In this document: positions 16,079 through 24,560 of the stretch, piece after piece | Position numbering within the stretch: position 1 is the stretch's first letter | How the letters are laid out: the number at the start of each line of letters is the position of its first letter | Assembly (NCBI RefSeq): GCF_002099195.1 | Contig: NZ_NBYX01000011.1 | Span: 62,001 to 126,000 of the forward strand | Length of the DNA stretch: 64,000 nucleotides | Origin: Burkholderia puraquae | Lineage (GTDB): Bacteria > Pseudomonadota > Gammaproteobacteria > Burkholderiales > Burkholderiaceae | Reading direction: 5' to 3' | Notes under the pieces: model-generated | The model's input: only the letters and a program-made list of their open reading frames with translations | Database searches by the model: none | What the model was told of the DNA's origin: nothing | Position numbers and translations under genes: made by a program

Positions 16079-16330
16079 ATGACATATCGCTTCCAGGTGG
16101 CTTCGGATGTCCTCCGTGACGGCTTGGGGATTGAACTGACCGACGCAGACGGAAATGTTCTGGCAGAGGTGTTCCGGTGCGACGCCGACAATTCCCTGAC
16201 CGTTTCGTTGTTTCAGGAAGGACTTCCGTTTCCACAGGTCGAAAAGCTGGTGCTGATGGCGCGGGAATCGCTGGGTTCTTTTGATGACGGGACGCCGCTG
16301 CCGATTCGCGTTGAACGTAACCGCGGATAG
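16079..16330 (+). CDS. small conserved-type hypothetical protein
   Basis: This 83-residue soluble protein, beginning MTYRFQVASDVLRDGLGIEL, alternates beta-like and acidic stretches (ELTDADGNVLAEVFRCDADN, TVSLFQEGLPFPQVEKLVLM). GTGGAG lies before ATG 16079 and supports this start over one eight codons upstream. No domain is recognised. The GNAT gene follows 65 bp downstream, so the two may be co-transcribed. Confidence 0.65.
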   Translation: MTYRFQVASDVLRDGLGIELTDADGNVLAEVFRCDADNSLTVSLFQEGLPFPQVEKLVLMARESLGSFDDGTPLPIRVERNRG

Positions 16331-16395
16331 TGTGACCGCCCCATCGGAATCAAGCGGCCCTTCTTCACCGGCACACTTCAACGGAGATACGAACG

Positions 16396-16902
16396 ATGGC
16401 TTCGAAAAGCATCCGCAGAGCAACGGAAGAGGACGTACCCGTTCTCACCGGGATACGAAACGATGCGCATGCGAAGAAGCTCAAGTACGGCGACCATGCA
16501 TGGGGCAAGGAAGGCGACGGATTTTCCGAGGCGTGGGTACGCAGGAACGTCTCCCAGAAGGACGTGTATGTCGTCGAACTGGACGGCACGTTGGCCGGAA
16601 CGTTCTCGCTCGGCTTCGACGAGGACGAGCACTGGGGGCCGCAGGAACCGATCGCCGGTTATGTGCACGGGCTTTGCGTACGGGAAGGCTTCAACGGACA
16701 GGGGCTCGGCAGCTTCATGCTCGACTGGTGCGCTTGCAAGGCGAGGGCCTTGAACCGGCGTCTGGTTCGGCTCGATTGTGCTGTCCGGAACGAGACGCTG
16801 TGTGCGTACTACGAGTCGCTTGGTTTTATCCGCGTGGGACTGAAATCGGACGGCGAAGTCTGGTCGCTGTACGAAAAGCCGGTTTACCCGCTTTCAACCT
16901 GA
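16396..16902 (+). CDS. GNAT family N-acetyltransferase
   Basis: This 168-residue GNAT protein has VHGLCVREGFNGQGLGSFML as the acetyl-CoA loop (N-G-Q-G-L-G) and LCAYYESLGFIRVGLKSDGE as the C-terminal signature. GGAGATACG lies just before the ATG. The N-terminal half (VPVLTGIRNDAHAKKLKYGD) may bind the acceptor. The target is unknown; the RimI/RimJ-like layout fits either a protein or a small-molecule substrate. Confidence 0.87.
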   Translation: MASKSIRRATEEDVPVLTGIRNDAHAKKLKYGDHAWGKEGDGFSEAWVRRNVSQKDVYVVELDGTLAGTFSLGFDEDEHWGPQEPIAGYVHGLCVREGFNGQGLGSFMLDWCACKARALNRRLVRLDCAVRNETLCAYYESLGFIRVGLKSDGEVWSLYEKPVYPLST

Positions 16903-17229
16903 ATGCATGAAGGGTTCCACCGCCAGCCTGGTCACGCGACCGGTTGCACGGCGCGCGTCATTGCCGGCTCGCGGGACGGGTGATCTGCGCAAGCGCGTGG
17001 AAGACGGCCATCCATGACGCGCGTCACTTGCGCACTCTAGAACCGGCATCGAATCGCGAGCCGCGCCGACGGATTGCATCTCCGCGCGTCACCCGGGCGT
17101 CGGGTTCCGGCCATCGTCCGATGTGTGCCGGCCGCCGCGCATCGCCTGGCCGCAACCGTTCATTCGACAGAAGCGGCCGGATCATCGACAATTCGCGGCA
17201 ATCAAAACATGAGAGAAGAGGGCAGGTGC
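16903..17229. other. 327-bp intergenic region
   Basis: I see no gene, repeat or clear hairpin here. It must hold the promoter of the exported protein at 17230, since the preceding GNAT gene has no terminator I can identify. Confidence 0.35.
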
Positions 17230-17907
17230 ATGCGCGGGTTCTGTAAAACGCTCGGAGTGATCCTGAGCCTTTCAGTCGTTGGCATCGCAGCGGCTCAAGC
17301 CGCTTCCAGCGAACTGGCATTTCCGCGTTTCAACCAGGCGGAGGGCCGGACGGACAGCGACGGCCTCCCGCTATCCGGCGTGACACTCTGCGTGCTCCCC
17401 GAACGTGCGCCGTGCTTCGAGATGCCGCCTGCGCCGCTTCCCAATTCGCCGAAGGAGTTTTACCAGTTCGGGCTGAATCCACGGTCCGAACGGTTGCCGA
17501 TTGCGTCGGGCGGCTCCTGGGTGTTCTTGTCGGGAATGTTCTCCGGCGGTGGCAGCGGGATGCTGGAGCGCGTGGCAGTCTTGCGCTATGGCGCGAACGG
17601 CAAGATCGAGAACCTGATGCCGAAGGTCACCCAAACGGAGCTGGCCGATCGCGCGATGTGGAAGGTGCCGGACGTGTCGCCCTATCCGGTGTTCGTTCGG
17701 GCCGATTATGTGTGGGGCAAGGGCGAGAGCCATTTCGAAGCGCACTTGTTCGACGTCGATGCGTGGGTGTTCGATCCCGTAACCAGCCAGTACAGGAAGC
17801 GGTTTTCCTACCAGACGACCAAGCGTTATGACCGCGGCGAAGGCTCGGATCATGTGCTGACCGCCGAGCGTGCCGAAATTCTGCGACGCCTCGCGGCCAG
17901 CAAGTAG
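17230..17907 (+). CDS. exported hypothetical protein
   Basis: This 225-residue protein has a Sec signal peptide (MRGFCKTLGVILSLSVVGIA then AAQAASSE, cleavage after AQA near residue 25). The mature part has a paired-cysteine segment (TLCVLPERAPCFEMPP) and many aromatic residues, and looks like a folded periplasmic or outer-membrane protein. GAAGAGGGCAGG before ATG 17230 supports this start over the in-frame ATG at 17209. No family is recognised. Confidence 0.7.
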   Translation: MRGFCKTLGVILSLSVVGIAAAQAASSELAFPRFNQAEGRTDSDGLPLSGVTLCVLPERAPCFEMPPAPLPNSPKEFYQFGLNPRSERLPIASGGSWVFLSGMFSGGGSGMLERVAVLRYGANGKIENLMPKVTQTELADRAMWKVPDVSPYPVFVRADYVWGKGESHFEAHLFDVDAWVFDPVTSQYRKRFSYQTTKRYDRGEGSDHVLTAERAEILRRLAASK

Positions 17908-17999
17908 CGTGTGGCCGGCACACCGGGTATCCGCCGAGACGCATGACCGTTTTCGGCCGGCCCGGCGAGCCGTTCAACGCAAGACCGGCGCATGAAGCC

Positions 18000-18971
18000 C
18001 TATCGCTGCGCTTCCCCGTAAGTCTCCCTGCATACCTCCCGCAAAGCGTCGACGAGCAGATCCCGCGCCGGCGAGCGTGAATCGGCGGCGCGCGTGAACA
18101 GCGCGATGGGCGGGAGCGTCCAGACCAGCGAGTACGGCACGATCGCCACGCCGGCGATCCGCACCAGTTCTTCCGCGATATCGGCGGGCACGATCGATAC
18201 GGCCTCGTCGCTCGACGCGATCATCTCGCCGATCAGCTTGGACGAGTAACTTTCGACGATCGGGACGGGCGGCGCGATGCCGGCCGACAGGAACAGGTCG
18301 GTCACCTGTTCCCGCATCGGCGTATGCGGTGCGCCGAGAATCCAGTCGAGCGCGTGCAGCTTGTGCCAGTCGAGCGCGGTGCGGGCCAGTTTCGCGGCAA
18401 GGCGCCGGCTCGCGATCATGCGTGGCTGCTGCTGGTACAGCACGTCGAAGGAGACCTGGCCCAGGTCGATCGCCGATGACGCCCGCCCGATCACGATGTC
18501 GACGCTGTGGTCCCTGAGCTGAAGCAGGAGCTGATCGCTGGTGCCTTCGTGAATCGTTACGGTCAGGCGCCGCTCCATGCGCGCTTGCAGCCGCTTGAGC
18601 GCCGCCGACAGCATCTGGCCGGAAATGAACGGAATCACGCCGATGTGCAGGTGGGCCGCATGCCCGGCGGCGACGGCCTCCATCTCGCGGGCGAGGTGGT
18701 CGAGATCCTTGATCATCGCCTTCGCCCGCTCGAGCACGACCGCGCCGAGCGCGGTAGGCCGCATGCCGCGCGGCGAGCGCTCGAAAAGCGGCGTGCCGAA
18801 CATGCTCTCCAGCTCGGACAGCGCGTTCGTCACGGCCGGCTGGCTGCTGGCCATGTGCTCCGCGACGCGCGTCAGCGATCCGTGCTGCTGGATCTGCAGC
18901 AACAGCACCAGGTGCCGCATCTTCAGACGCGCGCCCAGCCGCCTGACCACGTCGTTTGCATCGAAAGTCAT
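18000..18971 (-). CDS. LysR family transcriptional regulator
   Basis: This 323-residue protein has the LysR helix-turn-helix at about 17-76 (MRHLVLLLQIQQHGSLTRVA, SQPAVTNALSELESMFGTPL) and a substrate-binding domain over the rest (HLHIGVIPFISGQMLSAALK). It is transcribed away from maeB with 135 bp between the starts. Three CATCA-type half-sites lie in that gap, which makes maeB the likely target along with its own gene. The inducer is unknown. Confidence 0.93.
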   Translation of the reverse strand: MTFDANDVVRRLGARLKMRHLVLLLQIQQHGSLTRVAEHMASSQPAVTNALSELESMFGTPLFERSPRGMRPTALGAVVLERAKAMIKDLDHLAREMEAVAAGHAAHLHIGVIPFISGQMLSAALKRLQARMERRLTVTIHEGTSDQLLLQLRDHSVDIVIGRASSAIDLGQVSFDVLYQQQPRMIASRRLAAKLARTALDWHKLHALDWILGAPHTPMREQVTDLFLSAGIAPPVPIVESYSSKLIGEMIASSDEAVSIVPADIAEELVRIAGVAIVPYSLVWTLPPIALFTRAADSRSPARDLLVDALREVCRETYGEAQR

Positions 18972-18986
18972 TGACTGGTCACGAGT

Positions 18987-19031
18987 CCATCATGAAAAAG
19001 TGATGGGCCGATATTAAAACAGAATCATCAC
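18987..19031. promoter_or_regulatory. putative LysR operator between lysR and maeB
   Basis: CCATCA (18987-18992) and TGATGG (19001-19006) form an inverted repeat with an 8-bp spacer. A further CATCAC at 19026-19031 makes a third half-site facing the second. Such arrays of ATC/GAT half-sites between divergent genes are typical LysR binding regions. Confidence 0.5.
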
Positions 19032-19106
19032 CTTATGGCGGATCCCTAGAATCCCCTTCATGGATCGCGCCGGGACTGGCCTGGCGCCCGTGCCCGGATC
19101 GAAAAC

Positions 19107-21407
19107 ATGAAACAGACTGAGACACAGCAGCAGGCAGCGTTCGACTATCACGAATTTCCGACCCCGGGAAAGATCTCGGTTGTCGCCAGCAAGCCGCTCG
19201 TGACCCAGCGCGATCTCGCGCTGGCCTACACGCCGGGCGTGGCGGGCGTGTGCGAGGCCATCGCCGCCGATCCGCTGCAGGCGCACCGTTTCACGAGCCG
19301 CGGCAACCTGGTCGGCGTGATCACGAACGGCACGGCGGTGCTGGGCCTGGGCAACATCGGCCCGCTCGCGTCCAAGCCGGTCATGGAAGGCAAGGCCGTG
19401 CTCTTCAAGAAGTTCGCGGGGATCGACGTCTTCGACATCGAGATCAACGAAACCGATCCGGACAAGCTGGTCGACATCATCGCCGGTCTCGAGCCGACCT
19501 TCGGCGGCATCAACCTCGAGGACATCAAGGCGCCCGAGTGCTTCACGGTCGAGCAGAAGCTGCGCGAACGCATGAAGATTCCCGTCTTCCATGACGATCA
19601 GCACGGTACCGCCATTACCGTCTCCGCCGCGTTCATCAACGGGCTGAAGGTCGTCGGGAAGTCGATTTCGGAGGTGAAGGTCGTGACGTCGGGGGCCGGG
19701 GCGGCCGCGCTGGCCTGCCTGGACCTGCTGGTCGACCTCGGGCTGCCGGTCGAAAACGTCTGGGTGACCGACATCGAAGGCGTTGTCTACCGCGGCCGCA
19801 CCGTGCTGATGGATCCGGCGAAGTCGCGCTTTGCGCAGGAAACCGATGCGCGCAAGCTGGCCGACGTCATCGGCGGCGCGGACGTGTTCCTGGGCCTGTC
19901 GGTCGGCGGCATCCTGACCGCCGACATGCTGAAGGCGATGGCGCCGCGCCCGCTGATTCTCGCGCTGGCCAATCCCACGCCGGAAATTTTCCCGGAACTG
20001 GCGCATGCGACGCGCGACGACGTCGTCATCGCGACGGGCCGCTCGGACTATCCGAACCAGGTCAACAACGTCCTCTGCTTCCCGTACATCTTCCGTGGCG
20101 CGCTGGACGTGGGGGCGACGACGATCACCCGTGAAATGGAGATCGCCGCGGTTCACGCGATCGCGGGGCTGGCCGAGGAAGAGCAGAACGAAGTCGTTGC
20201 GGCGGCCTACGGTGCGTACGACGTGGCGTTCGGCGCGCAATACCTGATTCCGAAGCCGTTCGACCCGCGCCTGATCGTCCGTATCGCGCCGGCCGTGGCC
20301 AAGGCGGCGATGGAGGGCGGCGTGGCGAAGCGCCCGCTGACCGATCTCGACGCGTACGTCGAGCAACTGCAGCAATTCGTCTACCATTCCGGCGCGTTCA
20401 TGAAGCCGCTGTTCGCGACGGCGCGCCAGCTGGTGCGCGACGGCGGCAAGGCGCGGATCGTCTTTACCGAGGGCGAGGACGAGCGCGTGCTCCGCGCGGT
20501 GCAGGTGATCGTCGACGAGAAGCTGGCGCGTCCGATCCTGGTCGGGCGCCCGGAGGTGCTGCTGGCGCGCATCGAGCGGTTCGGCTTGCGGATCCGGCTC
20601 GGCCAGGATGTCGAGGTGACGAACCCCGAGTATGACGAGCGGTTCCCGCAATACTGGACGACGTATTGGGAACTGCGCTGCCGGGATGGCATCTCGAAGG
20701 AGATGGCGCGGGTCGAGATGCGGCGCCGCCTGACGCTGATCGGCGCGATGATGGTGCGGCTCGGCGATGCGGACGGGATGGTCTGCGGGACGGTGGGCGA
20801 GTATCACAACCACCTGCGGTTCGTCGACGAAGTGATCGGGAAGAAGCCGGGGGCGTCGACCTATGCGGCGATGAACATCCTGTTGCTCGACCAGCGGACG
20901 GTCGCGCTGGTGGATACGCACGTCAACGACAATCCCGATGCGGAGCAGATTGCGGAATTCACGATTGCCGCGGCTCGTCAGATGGAATGGCTGAACCTGA
21001 CGCCGAAGGCGGCGTTGCTGTCGCGGTCGAACTTCGGGTCGGGGAGTGCGGCGTCGGGCGTGAAGATGCGCCGGGCGCTGGAGATTGTCCGGGAGCAGGC
21101 GCCGGATATCGAGGCCGACGGCGAGATGCATGGCGACTGTGCGCTCGACGAAGGCTTGCGGTTGAGGCTTCTGCCGATGTCGCCGCTGAAGGGGGCTGCC
21201 AACCTGCTCGTTTGCCCGAACGTCGATGCGGGGAATATCGCGTACAACCTGCTCAAGACCGAGGCGGGCAGCAATGTGGCGGTGGGGCCGTTCCTGCTGG
21301 GCGTCAACGCGCCGGTGAACATTCTCACGTCGAGTTCGACGGTGCGGCGGATCGTGAACATGGCGGCGTTGACGGTGATTGAAGCCAATCGCAACGCGCC
21401 TGCCTGA
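19107..21407 (+). CDS. maeB: NADP-dependent malic enzyme, MaeB type
   Basis: This 766-residue two-part enzyme oxidatively decarboxylates malate to pyruvate, giving NADPH. Residues 1 to about 430 form the malic-enzyme part: LAYTPGVAGVCEAIA, FKKFAGIDVFDIEINETDPD, PVFHDDQHGTAITVSAAFIN and the cofactor loop VVTSGAGAAALACLDL. Residues about 440-766 form the phosphotransacetylase-like regulatory domain (ARIVFTEGEDERVLRAVQVI, DGMVCGTVGEYHNHLRFVDE, LLVCPNVDAGNIAYNLLKTE), which in MaeB senses acetyl-CoA rather than acting as a catalyst. Length matches the family. The divergent LysR gene probably regulates it. Confidence 0.96.
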   Translation: MKQTETQQQAAFDYHEFPTPGKISVVASKPLVTQRDLALAYTPGVAGVCEAIAADPLQAHRFTSRGNLVGVITNGTAVLGLGNIGPLASKPVMEGKAVLFKKFAGIDVFDIEINETDPDKLVDIIAGLEPTFGGINLEDIKAPECFTVEQKLRERMKIPVFHDDQHGTAITVSAAFINGLKVVGKSISEVKVVTSGAGAAALACLDLLVDLGLPVENVWVTDIEGVVYRGRTVLMDPAKSRFAQETDARKLADVIGGADVFLGLSVGGILTADMLKAMAPRPLILALANPTPEIFPELAHATRDDVVIATGRSDYPNQVNNVLCFPYIFRGALDVGATTITREMEIAAVHAIAGLAEEEQNEVVAAAYGAYDVAFGAQYLIPKPFDPRLIVRIAPAVAKAAMEGGVAKRPLTDLDAYVEQLQQFVYHSGAFMKPLFATARQLVRDGGKARIVFTEGEDERVLRAVQVIVDEKLARPILVGRPEVLLARIERFGLRIRLGQDVEVTNPEYDERFPQYWTTYWELRCRDGISKEMARVEMRRRLTLIGAMMVRLGDADGMVCGTVGEYHNHLRFVDEVIGKKPGASTYAAMNILLLDQRTVALVDTHVNDNPDAEQIAEFTIAAARQMEWLNLTPKAALLSRSNFGSGSAASGVKMRRALEIVREQAPDIEADGEMHGDCALDEGLRLRLLPMSPLKGAANLLVCPNVDAGNIAYNLLKTEAGSNVAVGPFLLGVNAPVNILTSSSTVRRIVNMAALTVIEANRNAPA

Positions 21408-21856
21408 GCAGGTAATGGAAGCGGGGCGGTGGCGGCCCCGCACGGCGCCGCGTAGCGGAATCCCGGTCGTGGCGGATTCCGCGATCCGGTCGCCGGGTGA
21501 GCCGGCGTCGCTGGCCGACCGGGTCGCGATGCCGCGCGTGTTCGTCGAGGTTGGCGACGGCCCGCTCCGGATCCCGGCAATCGTTTGCATGCAGCCACCC
21601 GGACCTCGGCTTTACCCTTAGGCCGATATGTCGCGCCCCCGCCGCCTCCCTGCGCCGACGTTCCGCATCGATGCTGCCGAGCAATCGATTTGATCAGTAT
21701 CGCGTAACAATTGCTTCGGCACGACCCTCCGAAGGCCTCACTATTGATACCAATCCTAACAATGTTTTGGGGCTCGATACTTTCGATATCATCGGATAAT
21801 TACCTTTTATTTTCGTCTAAAATCGCGCTTCTTCTTACTTTAAGACGGAAAGTGTT
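21408..21856. other. 449-bp intergenic region, AT-rich on the right
   Basis: No gene is visible. The right part (about 21690-21850) is markedly AT-rich for this genome (TTACCTTTTATTTTCGTC, TAAAATCG) and should contain the promoter of the glycosidase gene. I find no sigma54-type GG-N10-GC site and no copy of the palindrome at 26940 here. Confidence 0.4.
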
Positions 21857-22825
21857 TTGATTAAACTGACGAAAAATCTTTCGCGCACGGCCATCGCCGC
21901 ATGCGTTGCTTGTGCCGGGCTCATGCCTTTGTCCCGATCCGCCCAGGCTCAGGTCGAACCTCTGAAGAATCCCGTCTATGGCGTGACCCTCGACGACCTG
22001 ACCAAGCTGGACGCGATCGTCGCGTCGCTGCAGAACCTGCCGTACAAGCCTACCGTGCGTGTGGTGTTCGATCCAGGTACGTCGGCCGCCGACTACTACG
22101 CGCCGCTGCTGCGCCTGCATGCAGTCGCGTACGTGATGGGTGAAGTTTACGATTCTTACTATTTCCCGACGGATCTGGCCACGTATCAGGCACGCACGCA
22201 GGAACTGGTGTCGCAACTGAAGAACACCGTCGACGTCTGGGAGATCGCCAACGAAATCAATGGCGAATGGCTGCGTAACAACCCGAACGGCACGAACAGC
22301 GTGGTCAACTCGCAAGAGCAGCAGATCGGCCAGATGGTGGCGGCAGCCAACCAGATCGTCAAATCGAACGGCGGCAAGACGGCCATCACGCTGTACTACA
22401 ACGATGACAGCAAGGGCACCAATTGCTGGGAGAAGCCGCAGGATTACTGGAAGACGTGGCCGACCACCTTCCTGTCGTCGACGGTTCGCCAGCAGGCCGA
22501 CTACGCACTGTTCAGCTACTACCCGTATCAGGATTGCCCGGGGCTGAATCCGACGTGGAAGAACGATTTTGCGGCGCTGGAAAGCATCTTCCCGAACGCG
22601 AAGGTCGGCTTCGGCGAAATCGGCACCTCGGACATTTCCGCGCCGGCATCGGTGCAGCAGAACCTGATCAAGACGTACTACCCGATGGTCAACAGCATGA
22701 ACGATCCGCGTTTCATCGGCGGATTCTTCTGGTGGAACTACGTCGAGCAAATGCTCCCGTATTCGACGAGCTCGTACTTCCAGCTGTTGCGTCAGACGAT
22801 CATCACGCTCAAGGCGCCCAACTAA
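21857..22825 (+). CDS. exported clan GH-A-like glycoside hydrolase
   Basis: This 322-residue protein has a Sec signal peptide to about residue 35 (IAACVACAGLMPLSRSAQAQ). The mature part looks like a TIM barrel of glycosidase clan GH-A. VDVWEIANEINGEW puts the acid/base Glu133 after Asn132 at the strand-4 position, and KVGFGEIGTSD puts a nucleophile-like Glu254 at strand 7. GFFWWNYVEQ resembles the strand-8 tryptophan. The start is TTG 21857 with a weak GACGGAAAG upstream; no better start is in frame. It converges on nfrA and probably trims or loosens the polysaccharide of that locus in the periplasm. Confidence 0.72.
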   Translation: MIKLTKNLSRTAIAACVACAGLMPLSRSAQAQVEPLKNPVYGVTLDDLTKLDAIVASLQNLPYKPTVRVVFDPGTSAADYYAPLLRLHAVAYVMGEVYDSYYFPTDLATYQARTQELVSQLKNTVDVWEIANEINGEWLRNNPNGTNSVVNSQEQQIGQMVAAANQIVKSNGGKTAITLYYNDDSKGTNCWEKPQDYWKTWPTTFLSSTVRQQADYALFSYYPYQDCPGLNPTWKNDFAALESIFPNAKVGFGEIGTSDISAPASVQQNLIKTYYPMVNSMNDPRFIGGFFWWNYVEQMLPYSTSSYFQLLRQTIITLKAPN

Positions 22826-22865
22826 GCGAGAAGCGTCATTCAAGTGCAAGCGTCAGCGTCGCTGG

Positions 22866-24560
22866 TTAGAACCACAATGTCGCGCGTACCACGAGACCAC
22901 GTGCGCGTGCCGCTGACGTCAGCCCGAACCGGTATTGCACCGTGACATCCAGATAGCTTGCCGGCGCGCTATACCGGCCTTCGCGAAACCAGTACCGAAA
23001 CTGGATGCCGGGCCCTGCGCCGATCGCCGTCTTGTCCGGCTGCCGATTGTCGTGATCGCCGGCCACCGCGGCGTGCGGGTAGATGGTCAGCCGATCGCTG
23101 ATCATCGGCAAACGCCAGGTGTGCCCGTAACGCAATTCCGAATAAATGATGTATCGCCCCGCGCTGATGAAGTAAGCGCCTTCGACATACGCCTGCCAGC
23201 TGCGCCAGCTCGGTTCAGTGACCCTCAGGTCGGTCCCGCCTTCCGACGAATAGCCCACGCGCATCAGCCAGTCCGTCATCGACAGGCTGCCGACATGGAA
23301 CAGCCGCTCGGCGGTCAGCACGACGTTCTGGTCGGGTAGCGGCTTGTAGCGCGCGCCCACCGAACCCTGCACGGTCGGCATGCCGGTCGTGTTGCCCGAT
23401 CCGTCGTAGGCCGTGCCGTATCCGCGCACGAAGAACTGGAAGATGCGGCCGTTCTGATAGCCGATCTTCGGCGGCTGCCAATACACTTCTATACCGGGCT
23501 GCAACACGCTGATGGTGCCTTGCGGGCCGAACGCGGCCGACTGGTACGGCGCGCTCAGCACGAAACCCCAGCTGCGCTGAAGCTGCTCGACTTCGCGCCG
23601 GTAGCCGAACTTGTGCTGCGCATCGAAGGTGTGTTCGTTTTCATCGGCGTCGAGGCTGTGCTCGAACAGATCGATGGACTCCTGGTTCAGCCCGATCCGC
23701 TTGGCGGCGTAGCCCGCGTCCGCGTAGTTCATCGCGTTGCCGGCACCGCTGGAAAATCCCTCCTGAAATGCGTCGAGCGCCTCGCGATCCTTGTGGTCGC
23801 GCAGGAGGTCATAGGCCTCCTGCAACTTCTGTTGCGCGGTATTGTCCACCGGCGCCTGAGCGGGCTGATCTTCTTGCCGCGCCTGCGCCGCGATCGACGC
23901 GGCCATGTTGCGCTCGCCGTCGGTCGTCGCATCGCCGGCCGCGAAGTCCGCCATGCGGATCGCGGTGTCGCGGTCGCCTGCCTGCAGGCTCATCTGCGCG
24001 ATACGCAACTGGACCACGGCCAGTTTTTCATCGGCCAGCGGCGCCAGCGCAATGCCGGCTTCATGCGGGAGATTCGCCGCGAGCGCGCTGTCCGCCCAGG
24101 CGAGACGCAGGTTGCGCTGCTGTTCCTTGCTCCATTTCCCGGCCGCGACGGCGGCCGCGAAATCGCTGCACGCAACGTCGTAGTGCATCTGCCGCTGGGC
24201 CAGGTAGCCGTGCTGCGCGCGTACCGCCGCACTCTTCGGAAAACGAACGATCAGCGATTCCACCATGGCATCCGCTTCGTCGACTTTTCCTTCCCGCCGG
24301 TATACGTCGACGAGCAGCAGCCCGAGCTGTTCGCTTCCGGGCTGAATCTTGATGGCGCGCGACGCATACGCTTCCGCGAGGGGCAGGTCGCCGGTATTGA
24401 TCGCCTTGTAGGCGCTGTCGGCGAGCTTGTAGGCTTTGGGCGTCAGTTGCTGGGCGGCGGATGCCGGCGCCTGCCAGGCCAGCGACACGGCGATCGCCAG
24501 TGCGCTCAACCGTGCGCAGCGCTTGAGGCCGGCCGCGATCGGGCGTTTCGAATGCTTCAT
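22866..24560 (-). CDS. nfrA: NfrA-like outer-membrane TPR protein
   Basis: This 564-residue exported protein has a signal peptide to about residue 36 (ending ASAAQQ). TPR-like helices fill about 40-330 (AYKLADSAYKAINTGDLPLA, AEAYASRAIKIQPGSEQLGL, MNYADAGYAAKRIGLNQESI). The C-terminal part (about 345-564) is aromatic, beta-rich and ends RGLVVRATLWF with a terminal Phe, as outer-membrane proteins do; it resembles the C-terminal domain of phage N4 receptor NfrA. E. coli NfrA is longer (about 990 residues). Its ATG overlaps the nfrB stop by 4 bp (ATGA), so the two are translationally coupled. It is inferred to carry the polymer made by NfrB across the outer membrane. Confidence 0.8.
   Translation of the reverse strand: MKHSKRPIAAGLKRCARLSALAIAVSLAWQAPASAAQQLTPKAYKLADSAYKAINTGDLPLAEAYASRAIKIQPGSEQLGLLLVDVYRREGKVDEADAMVESLIVRFPKSAAVRAQHGYLAQRQMHYDVACSDFAAAVAAGKWSKEQQRNLRLAWADSALAANLPHEAGIALAPLADEKLAVVQLRIAQMSLQAGDRDTAIRMADFAAGDATTDGERNMAASIAAQARQEDQPAQAPVDNTAQQKLQEAYDLLRDHKDREALDAFQEGFSSGAGNAMNYADAGYAAKRIGLNQESIDLFEHSLDADENEHTFDAQHKFGYRREVEQLQRSWGFVLSAPYQSAAFGPQGTISVLQPGIEVYWQPPKIGYQNGRIFQFFVRGYGTAYDGSGNTTGMPTVQGSVGARYKPLPDQNVVLTAERLFHVGSLSMTDWLMRVGYSSEGGTDLRVTEPSWRSWQAYVEGAYFISAGRYIIYSELRYGHTWRLPMISDRLTIYPHAAVAGDHDNRQPDKTAIGAGPGIQFRYWFREGRYSAPASYLDVTVQYRFGLTSAARARGLVVRATLWF

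Noticed and set aside
19014..21590. 858-codon open frame on the minus strand
   Set aside because: It is antisense to maeB and compositionally a shadow (Arg/His/Asp/Val repeats), with no motif.
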